From assembly GCA_964508895.1 (NCBI GenBank), contig CAZDWF010000130.1:1-9298 (forward strand): DNA of 9,298 nucleotides, written 5' to 3'. Positions 1 to 6,700 of this stretch are shown in pieces. The stretch comes from M55B132 sp964508895. GTDB taxonomy: Bacteria > Bacteroidota > Bacteroidia > Bacteroidales > B18-G4. Both the position numbers and the translations under genes were made by a program. Under the pieces are notes generated by a model. That model saw only the letters and a program-made list of their open reading frames with translations, did no database searches and was not told the origin of the DNA. How positions within the stretch are numbered: position 1 is the first letter of the stretch; each line of letters opens with the position of its first letter.

Positions 1-1
1 C

Positions 2-562
2 CTTAAAGCAAAAGGAATAAATGCAAAGCCTGAAATAATGATTCCATTAACCGGTACTCTTAAAGAAATGGAAATGCAGGAAGACCTGGTAAGGTCAACT
101 GTTGAAAAAGTGTTTGAAGAAAGAGCTGAGAAAATGGATTACCTGGTCGGAACAATGATAGAAGTACCAAGAGCTGCACTCACCGCTGACGAAATTGCTG
201 AATCAGCTGAATTTTTCTCATTTGGTACTAACGACCTTACCCAGATGACATTTGGATATTCAAGGGATGATGCCGGAAAATTTCTGCCGGTATATATTGA
301 AAAAGGAATATTGAAATATGATCCGTTCCAGGTGTTGGATACAACTGGTGTTGGACAATTATTAAAAATAGCTGTTGAAAAAGGAAGAGCAGCAAGGCCG
401 GGAATTAAAATTGGTATCTGTGGAGAACACGGTGGTGAGCCTTCGTCTGTTGAATTCTGCAATACGCTGAACTTTGACTACGTGAGCTGTTCGCCTTACA
501 GGGTGCCTATTGCTAGACTGGCAGCTGCACAAGCAGAAATTAAGCAGAATACGAAATATTAA
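2..562 (+). CDS. ppdK: Pyruvate, phosphate dikinase, C-terminal part (5' end outside window)
   Basis: The frame is open from the window edge and ends at TAA (560-562), giving the last 186 residues of a protein normally about 870-900 residues long. The methionine at 38 is internal: the in-frame residues before it (ending KPEI) continue the conserved PEIMIPL strand. This is the C-terminal PEP/pyruvate-binding TIM barrel. Visible motifs are GTMIEVPRAAL, FFSFGTNDLTQMTFGYSRDD, the GICGEHGGEP loop whose Cys (codon 419-421) is the catalytic acid/base in this family, and the terminal SCSPYRVPIARLAAAQA. The enzyme interconverts pyruvate, ATP and phosphate with PEP, AMP and pyrophosphate in the cytoplasm. 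The TQMTFGYSRDDAGKF wording favours PPDK over PEP synthase. It lies just upstream of pckA in the same direction, but a strong hairpin separates them, so co-transcription is doubtful. No defect is visible in the part present. Confidence 0.96.
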   Translation, partial: LKAKGINAKPEIMIPLTGTLKEMEMQEDLVRSTVEKVFEERAEKMDYLVGTMIEVPRAALTADEIAESAEFFSFGTNDLTQMTFGYSRDDAGKFLPVYIEKGILKYDPFQVLDTTGVGQLLKIAVEKGRAARPGIKIGICGEHGGEPSSVEFCNTLNFDYVSCSPYRVPIARLAAAQAEIKQNTKY

Positions 563-581
563 TAGCATATTATACGATCAT

Positions 582-624
582 TACGACTGAATGAAAAGTC
601 AATATTGACTCTCATTCAGTCGTA
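582..624 (+). terminator. Nested inverted repeat after ppdK, probable terminator
   Basis: The left arm TACGACTGAATGA (582-594) is perfectly complementary to the right arm TCATTCAGTCGTA (612-624), a 13-bp stem. The enclosed sequence contains a second perfect palindrome, AGTCAATATTGACT (597-610), which could extend the hairpin by about 5 bp beyond a small asymmetric bulge (2 nt against 1 nt). It begins 19 bp after the ppdK stop codon and is followed by AT-rich DNA (TTATAATTAAATTTAATTTT) rather than a clean T-run. Position and symmetry fit a transcription terminator for ppdK. A regulatory site for pckA or a dispersed palindromic element is also possible. Confidence 0.55.
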
Positions 625-637
625 TTATAATTAAATT

Positions 638-645
638 TAATTTTG
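638..645 (+). promoter_or_regulatory. Candidate pckA promoter -7 element (TAATTTTG)
   Basis: TAATTTTG matches the Bacteroidota primary sigma factor -7 consensus TAnnTTTG exactly. It sits 64 bp upstream of the pckA start and just after the hairpin, which would give a leader of roughly 55-60 nt. No convincing -33 TTTG/TTG element is visible at the expected distance, which falls in the right arm of the inverted repeat. In such AT-rich DNA a chance match is quite possible. Confidence 0.4.
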
Positions 646-709
646 TATATTTATTTCTCTTTAGAAAGAACACTTCAAACCATTATTAAACCTCCTAATC
701 AATAAGAAA

Positions 710-2353
710 ATGTCCAGAAATCTCCAGAAAATTTACAAAGATCTAGAAAGTTACGGTATTAATGACGTAAAAGAATTATACTATAATCCTTCATATGAAG
801 AATTATATGAACATGAAATGGATCCAGGTTTAACAGGCTACGATATTGGCCAGCTATCAGAGCTTGGAGCTGTAAATGTGATGACTGGAAGGTTTACCGG
901 ACGATCGCCTAAGGATAAATATATTGTAATAGATGACACCACCAGGGATACCGTTTGGTGGGCGACAAATGCGAAAACTTCTGATAACAAACCTGTTGAG
1001 AAGGATGTTTGGGAACATTGTTACAAGCTAGGTAGGGAGCAATTATCAGGACAAAAGTTATATGTAGTGGATGGCTATGCAGGTGCTAATGAAAACAGCA
1101 GAATGAAGGTTCGATTTATTCTGGAAGTTGCCTGGCAAGCACATTTCGTTAAAAATATGTTTATTCGCCCAACTGAAGAAGAACTTGAAACTTTCGAACC
1201 CGATTTTGTAGTTTTGAATGCAGCAAAAACAATTAATCCTGACTGGAAAAATATGGAGCGTACCGATGGAGTTCCTTTAAATTCTGAAGTCTTTGTAGTA
1301 TTTAATCTTAATGAAGGGCGAGCTGTAATTGGCGGAAGCTGGTACGGTGGAGAAATGAAAAAAGGAATTTTTTCAATAATGAACTACTACCTTCCATTAA
1401 AGGGAATTGCAGCAATGCATTGCTCTGCAAATGTTGGTAAAGACGGTGACACAGCAATCTTTTTTGGCCTTTCAGGAACTGGAAAAACAACACTTTCAAC
1501 AGATCCAAAGCGTGCATTGATTGGCGATGACGAACATGGCTGGGATGATGATGGTATATTCAATTTCGAAGGGGGTTGTTATGCTAAATGTATAGACCTC
1601 GATAAAGAAAGTGAACCGGATATATACAATGCTATTAAAAGAGATGCCTTACTTGAAAACGTTTCACTTGATAAGGATGGGAAAATTGATTTCAAAGATG
1701 GATCTGTAACTCAAAACACCAGGGTCTCCTATCCTATTTATCATATTGATAATATTATTAAACCAGTTTCTAAAGCTGGTCATGCAAATAAAGTAATCTT
1801 TCTTACTGCAGATGCATTTGGTGTTATGCCACCTGTATCAAAGCTAACTCCAGATCAGACCAAATATCATTTTCTTTCAGGATTTACTGCAAAGCTGGCA
1901 GGTACAGAACTTGGAGTTGATACACCTATCCCCGCTTTTTCAGCCTGTTTCGGTGCAGCATTTCTTACTTTGCATCCCACTAAATATGCTCAGGAATTAG
2001 TGAAAAGAATGGAAGAAAATGATGCTTCTGCCTATCTGGTAAATACAGGATGGAATGGAACAGGAAAAAGGATATCCATAAAAGATACAAGAGCAATTAT
2101 TGATGCAATTCTTGATGGCTCAATAGACACAGCTCCAACTAAAAAAATACCACTTTTTAACCTTGAAATACCAACTGAATTACATGACGTGGACCCTAAT
2201 ATTCTTGACCCTCGTGATACTTACGAAAACCCTGAAGATTGGTATAAAAAAGCTAGAGAGCTCGCTGGATTGTTCTTCCATAACTTTGAGCAATATACAG
2301 ATACCGCAGAGGGTAAACGCCTTGTGCATGCCGGTCCTGATATTGAGTGTTGA
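710..2353 (+). CDS. pckA: Phosphoenolpyruvate carboxykinase (ATP)
   Basis: This complete 547-residue protein is close to the family's usual 530-540. It catalyses oxaloacetate + ATP to PEP + CO2 + ADP, the committing step of gluconeogenesis, or the reverse CO2-fixing reaction in many fermenting Bacteroidota. Motifs appear in the expected order: GRSPKDKY at 64-71 (Arg65 binds substrate), SWYGGEMKKG at 210-219 (tyrosine and metal-ligand lysine), MHCSANVG with the metal-ligand His237, the kinase P-loop GLSGTGKT at 253-260, the IGDDEHGW metal-binding aspartates at 271-278, and the NTRVSYP nucleotide-binding arginine at about 338. The P-loop and the absence of GTP-type motifs identify the ATP-dependent class. 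The ATG at 710 gives the normal N-terminus. The upstream region has no strong Shine-Dalgarno but is A-rich (aataagaaa), as is usual in this phylum. It is probably a single-gene transcript, between the hairpin upstream and the convergent dnaN downstream. Confidence 0.98.
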   Translation: MSRNLQKIYKDLESYGINDVKELYYNPSYEELYEHEMDPGLTGYDIGQLSELGAVNVMTGRFTGRSPKDKYIVIDDTTRDTVWWATNAKTSDNKPVEKDVWEHCYKLGREQLSGQKLYVVDGYAGANENSRMKVRFILEVAWQAHFVKNMFIRPTEEELETFEPDFVVLNAAKTINPDWKNMERTDGVPLNSEVFVVFNLNEGRAVIGGSWYGGEMKKGIFSIMNYYLPLKGIAAMHCSANVGKDGDTAIFFGLSGTGKTTLSTDPKRALIGDDEHGWDDDGIFNFEGGCYAKCIDLDKESEPDIYNAIKRDALLENVSLDKDGKIDFKDGSVTQNTRVSYPIYHIDNIIKPVSKAGHANKVIFLTADAFGVMPPVSKLTPDQTKYHFLSGFTAKLAGTELGVDTPIPAFSACFGAAFLTLHPTKYAQELVKRMEENDASAYLVNTGWNGTGKRISIKDTRAIIDAILDGSIDTAPTKKIPLFNLEIPTELHDVDPNILDPRDTYENPEDWYKKARELAGLFFHNFEQYTDTAEGKRLVHAGPDIEC

Positions 2354-2356
2354 TTA

Positions 2357-2412
2357 GATTATAGATTATAGATTATAGATTATAGATTATAGATCATAGA
2401 TTATAGTTTGTA
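2357..2412 (+). repeat. Heptanucleotide tandem array, GATTATA x 8
   Basis: Eight consecutive 7-bp units start 3 bp after the pckA stop codon. Units 1-5 and 7 are exactly GATTATA. Unit 6 (2392-2398) is GATCATA, and unit 8 (2406-2412) is the degenerate GTTTGTA. The array is wholly non-coding. It would be transcribed as the 3' untranslated region of pckA, or as read-through from dnaN on the other strand. The unit has little self-complementarity, so no stable hairpin is expected. Copy number is likely to vary between strains through slippage. Confidence 0.95.
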
Positions 2413-2438
2413 GACCTATTAAATACTAACTACACAAA

Positions 2439-2454
2439 GCAAAAGGCAAAAGGC
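2439..2454 (+). repeat. Short heptanucleotide repeat, GCAAAAG x 2.3
   Basis: GCAAAAG is repeated perfectly (2439-2445 and 2446-2452) and followed by GC, so 16 bp have strict 7-bp periodicity. Just upstream, TAAATAC (2420-2426) and TAACTAC (2427-2433) form a weaker 7-bp pair differing at one base. The unit is unrelated to the neighbouring GATTATA array but has the same period. At 2.3 copies it would be unremarkable alone; it is listed because of its neighbours. Confidence 0.6.
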
Positions 2455-2474
2455 TATTATATAATTTTTGAGAT

Positions 2475-2520
2475 ATCGTGAAATCTTTCCTGTCACGCAT
2501 TACGCGTTACGCGTCACGAT
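2475..2520. terminator. Possible bidirectional 3' hairpin between pckA and dnaN
   Basis: ATCGTGA (2475-2481) and TCACGAT (2514-2520) form a perfect 7-bp inverted repeat separated by 32 nt. The loop can fold further through the ACGCG/CGCGT pair. On the minus strand, downstream of dnaN, the stem is followed after a few bases by a run of five A residues rather than U, and on the plus strand by TTTAAAAAC. Neither side has a classical U-tract, so the terminator call rests mostly on its place between convergent genes. Confidence 0.25.
2493..2520 (+). repeat. Heptanucleotide array based on TTACGCG, 4 units
   Basis: There are four 7-bp units in a row: two identical TTACGCG copies (2500-2506, 2507-2513) flanked by TCACGCA (2493-2499) and TCACGAT (2514-2520). 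It is strikingly GC-richer than the surrounding AT-rich spacer. ACGCG (2502-2506) can pair with CGCGT (2510-2514) across a 3-nt loop, so a small GC-rich hairpin can form on either strand. The last unit, TCACGAT, is the exact reverse complement of ATCGTGA at 2475-2481, giving a larger potential stem around most of the array. It ends 7 bp past the dnaN stop codon. Confidence 0.8.
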
Positions 2521-2527
2521 TTAAAAA

Positions 2528-3655
2528 CTACTGATTAAGCATTACAGGCATAACAAGCATTAAGATATCTTCTGATTCGTTCTTATCTCCAACCGGAAGT
2601 ATTAAACCAGCCCTGTTGGGTGCTGACATCTCAATCTTAATCTGCTCGCAATCAAGATTAACAAGCATTTCTTTTATAAACTTTGAATTGAATCCTATCT
2701 CCATATCCTCTCCTTCATAATCGCATGTCAGGCGTTCTTTTGCTTCGTTCGCAAAATCAATATCCTCTGCTGACAATACAAGCTCTTTACCGGAGAGTTT
2801 AAGTCTGACCTGTAAAGTCGACTGGTTAGCAAAAATGGAAACCCTTCTCATTGAATTTAACAAAGCAAGTCGGTCTATAGTTAATACGTTAGGATTATTA
2901 GGAGGTATAACAGCTTCGTAATTTGGATATTTACCATCGATCAAACGACATATTAAAGAAACATTGTCGAAAGTAAATGAAGCATTTGTTTCATTATATT
3001 CAAGCTGAACTTCAGATTCTTCATCATCAGCAAGTAAATTCTTTAACTGATTGATCGGTTTTTTAGGCAGGATAAATGAAACTGAACTTTCAGATTTCGC
3101 ATCAGTTCTGCGATAACGAACCAGCTTATGAGCATCAGTTGCTACAAATGTTATATTATCGGTAGTGAGTTCACAGAACACGCCAGACATAACAGGACGT
3201 AGTTCATCATTTCCTGCTGCAAAAATAGTATGATTAAAAGCCGATGCAAGCAATGTAGCATTTAGGTTTATAATGGCTTTTTCGTCCAATACTGGTGATT
3301 GTGGAAATTCATCGCTTCTATGTCCTGAAAGTTTATATTTCCCTTCTCCAGCTGAAATTTCTATCATTAAGGTCTCCTTATTTATATTAAACCCGACGGG
3401 TATGTCGGAAAAAGTCTTAAGAGTATCAAGAAGTATTTTTGCTGGTATGGTAACTGCACCAGCTTCTTCTGCTTTACTGGTTGGCACCATGACAGTCATG
3501 GTAGTCTCCAGATCCGAAGCAGTAATATATAGGTTTTCGCCTTCGAGCTTAAAAAGAAAATCGTCAAGGATTGGAAGGGTGTTGCTTGAATTCAGAACTC
3601 CACTAAGAGCAGTTAAGTTCTTCAATAATAATGAGCTGGAAACTATAAACTTCAT
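2528..3655 (-). CDS. dnaN: DNA polymerase III subunit beta (sliding clamp)
   Basis: This complete 375-residue protein matches the family length (about 365-378). It is the ring-shaped dimeric clamp that tethers the replicative polymerase to DNA and serves as a docking platform for repair proteins. The three-fold clamp layout is recognisable: domain 1 (about 1-120) with LPILDDFLFKLEGENLYITASDLETT and KLSGHRSDEFP, domain 2 (about 125-245) with RPVMSGVFCEL and FVATDAHKLVRYR, and domain 3 (about 245-375) with IDGKYPNYEAVIPPN. It ends in LVMPVMLNQ, the Bacteroidota form of the usual MPMRL tail that lines the peptide-binding pocket. dnaA is not adjacent, so this is not the classical dnaA-dnaN origin arrangement. 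It lies 98 bp downstream of the large exported-protein gene on the same strand and converges on pckA. Confidence 0.97.
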   Translation of the reverse strand: MKFIVSSSLLLKNLTALSGVLNSSNTLPILDDFLFKLEGENLYITASDLETTMTVMVPTSKAEEAGAVTIPAKILLDTLKTFSDIPVGFNINKETLMIEISAGEGKYKLSGHRSDEFPQSPVLDEKAIINLNATLLASAFNHTIFAAGNDELRPVMSGVFCELTTDNITFVATDAHKLVRYRRTDAKSESSVSFILPKKPINQLKNLLADDEESEVQLEYNETNASFTFDNVSLICRLIDGKYPNYEAVIPPNNPNVLTIDRLALLNSMRRVSIFANQSTLQVRLKLSGKELVLSAEDIDFANEAKERLTCDYEGEDMEIGFNSKFIKEMLVNLDCEQIKIEMSAPNRAGLILPVGDKNESEDILMLVMPVMLNQ

Positions 3656-3753
3656 ATCTGACTATTTTAGAACACAAATTTCTATTAATCTGTAAAATTA
3701 ATTAAAAATACAAAAAAATAGCTGACAAAAACATTTAAGTATTAACCAATTTA
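3656..3753 (-). promoter_or_regulatory. 98-bp AT-rich leader of dnaN; weak promoter candidate
   Basis: This gap separates the stop codon of the 1510-residue gene from the dnaN start. Read on the minus strand it contains TTTTTG (ending at 3726) and TAATTTTA (3700-3693). The latter is one base off the Bacteroidota TAnnTTTG -7 consensus, and the 25-bp spacing is longer than usual. No hairpin with a U-tract is visible, so transcription from the upstream operon could also run into dnaN. The assignment is tentative. Confidence 0.25.
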
Positions 3754-6700
3754 TTAACGATGGATCTTTTCCATCTTTCTGAGGAACTCTATTCGTTTAC
3801 GCTTACTGGATATAACAAATTCGTATTGATTTTCTTCTTTCCTTTCATCAATAATCCTGCGTTCAGGTTTTAGGTTAATTACCAGATCATTAAATTTCTC
3901 ATCAGAGGAAATCGTTTGCATAATGTAGTTTCGATAGGTAAAGAAAAACCATTTATTACTGCTGACTTCAATATACAATGTCATAACAGGTGTGGATGCC
4001 CGTAATTCAAATTCCAGGTAGCCTTTAAAATATTTATTAATGGGAGTATTATCTATACTTGCAATTCCGAGGTCACCTTTCGAAACATAGGAGTTGGTTT
4101 CACTGTTCCATCTCATATTAACATCAGCAAACAAAGCTGTTTGTCTTATATCCAGGGGGATTCTTCTGCTGGCACCGTATAATCCGATTTCTTCCAATGT
4201 TCTTTGAGAATCTTCATCCAAAAGCATTTCATGTATATAGCCCGGATAAGTAGTTTTATTCAGATCAACACTTCTTAAATTGGCCTCCTTCAACTCATCA
4301 GTAAATATCTTCATAATTTCACCATCCAGGAAAAAATCCATTCCTATCGTTGCTTGCATCTTCAATGAATCAGGAACAATATAATAATTCAGCAATCCAT
4401 ATGTATTCAAATTAAGATATGGGTACCTGGCAGGCAGTTCAAAAGGGCCTCTCGCACTTATCAGGCAATTACGCGTATTTAACTGGAAATAGTTGTTGTT
4501 GGTATTGTTATTTAAAACATTTAGATCCTCACAGATAAGGTAATTATTTTTATCATAATTATAATTCATAAATCCTGAAGCCTCAATAAACACACTATCT
4601 GAATCATACCATTTACTTCCGAAAAACGAAGGATAGAATCTCTTCTCAATACCGGAATAATTAATTGAAAGGCTTAGGTATTCATTGTTGACACCTCTTA
4701 TCTTATTGTGCACTGGTAAAACAATATTAAAAGGGTCTATTACTGTGTCAAAAGAGACAAATTCAGTCGGCCTGTTATAACAATCCTGAACGGGGCTGAA
4801 GCCTCCACTGAATGTAAGATTTCTATTTTCTGCATTCATTAATATACTTCCATCAAAATGGAAGCTAGGGCTAAGCATAAAGTCATCATACTCTGAAACC
4901 ATTGCAAGTGCATAAGTATGCCCGGTGCTATCAACGCTTATCGTTGTAAATTTAATTGTTTCCGGGACACTATCGCGGTCGTAATAATCATAAAATCCTT
5001 TTGCATTATAGCTTTTCCTTGAGTAGATATTAACATTAGCACTATATATTTTATGAAATTTATTTACTGTATCAGCAATAATGTTAGCTCCCAGAATGGT
5101 TTCCAGTTGTGCATCCTCCAGGATAGTTACAATGCCATCGTGTGGGAAAATTGCTGCATCAGCAATTTTGATAATCTCAACACCTTCTGTATTAATTATA
5201 TTATTATCAATATCGTATCGTGCACGTACAGCAAAGAATTTCAGACTATCCTGATCAGGATGCACTGATGTAAATTCAGAACCTGTTAATTCAATATCTA
5301 TCAACTGTTCTGCACTCAGGTTCTCGTAGTTATCCAAACTCCCAACAAGCCTGTTCCTTAAGTACATCTGATTCTCATCCATAACCCATTCAAAGCCATC
5401 CATATTACATACGTACTGGTTAAAAGGAAATTCCAAAAGAGAATTTATTCCATTGGAATAGAATTCCCCATTCCTGAAATCAAAGTCCATCATACTTTCA
5501 TAATTTTTTGCATCAAATGCCAGTTTGGTGAAATTTGTATCAGTGTATATTGTAAAATCAGATGTGTCTGCATGCAAGCTATGATGCTTGAAATTAAAGA
5601 TATCTGAAATAATGGATGCCTTTTCAAACTTAAAATCTCCATCGCCATTCGTACTATCTGGTCTTAATGTAATCATTCCTGAGAACTTTCCACTTTCATA
5701 CAACCTAAATGGATTATTGATATCAGCGGCTTCAAGCTTATTGTTACCTGGAAGGAATATCGCATCAACAAGCTTTGATCTGATACCAGGAGTTTCAACA
5801 GGTGTCAGTGCTTCGGAATTAACAAAGGTTTCTGCGATATAAGTTAATGAATCAGGATGAAAAACAAAATTATTGGATTCACTTACAGAATGGATATAAT
5901 CAAACTTTCCCTCTCCTGTTAAGCCATCACCTTTCAGACTAATATCCTCATAATAACGTGCTTTATCATTATAAACCAAATATCCTTCTTCCGGGCTTAC
6001 TGTTTTAAAACCAAGGTAATAATCATGCATTACCCGAAGAGGTCTGTCAATAGCAGGAAATATATCCGATGAGGCTAAATATCCTGAAAATAAAATCCCA
6101 TCAGTTGAAAAGTTATCCAGGCTGTCTATCATAAAAGGATCCAGCTGATAATAAAAATCATTTCTGCCGTAGACACCGTCCCTTATCTTTTGTTTATCAT
6201 AATACACATATGAAGAGCTGGTACTGTTAAATATCGGGTAATCCGGATAAGACTTCAATCCTGATTTGTTATTAAAAACATCAATTAAAATATAACCGCT
6301 TAAGTCCTCTATAACTGATTGAATTTTTATAAGATCCTGCTTCTCCTCAATACCATTTCGAGGCTGTTGCTGACCTGTTTCCGTATCATCATCCTTTTTT
6401 CTGCCAACCGTATCGCTTCTCAAACGGTTAACATAAAAACTGATTGAATCAATGGTAGGCATATTAAGCCTGAATGAATCATATTCAAATGAACATTCTC
6501 TTGAGTAAAAGTTAAAAAGCCCGGCCTGTACCCTACCCTGAAAAATAAAATCCCTGTTTTCCTTCATCACTATATTTCCATCTATAGGGAAGATAAATAC
6601 CTTCTGCGGATTGCTAAGATATATCTCATCAACCCCCTTAATATTCAAATCGAAATTATTCAGGTTAAGGTCAGCATTACTAATAATTTTTGTATTAGAT

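Noticed and set aside
139..568. Two minus-strand open frames opposite ppdK
   Set aside because: They are antisense to a conserved enzyme domain and their translations look like mirror composition of the real gene, with no family features.
2163..2357. 64-residue plus-strand frame overlapping the 3' end of pckA
   Set aside because: It is an alternative frame within the conserved PEPCK C-terminus; pckA itself is uninterrupted.
2357..2412. GATTATA array read as repeated TATAAT-like -10 promoters on the minus strand
   Set aside because: The minus-strand unit TATAATC resembles a sigma-70 -10 box, but Bacteroidota use a different consensus and the array lies past the 3' ends of both convergent genes, so the likeness comes from AT-rich composition.
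2352..2520. CRISPR array
   Set aside because: The units are 7 bp and directly abutting with no spacers, and no cas genes are present.
2352..2527. Insertion-sequence remnant or attachment site between pckA and dnaN
   Set aside because: There is no transposase fragment, no terminal inverted repeats framing the spacer and no target-site duplication.
3273..3695. 140-residue plus-strand open frame opposite dnaN
   Set aside because: It lies almost entirely antisense to the well-supported dnaN, has no recognisable domain and no promoter of its own.
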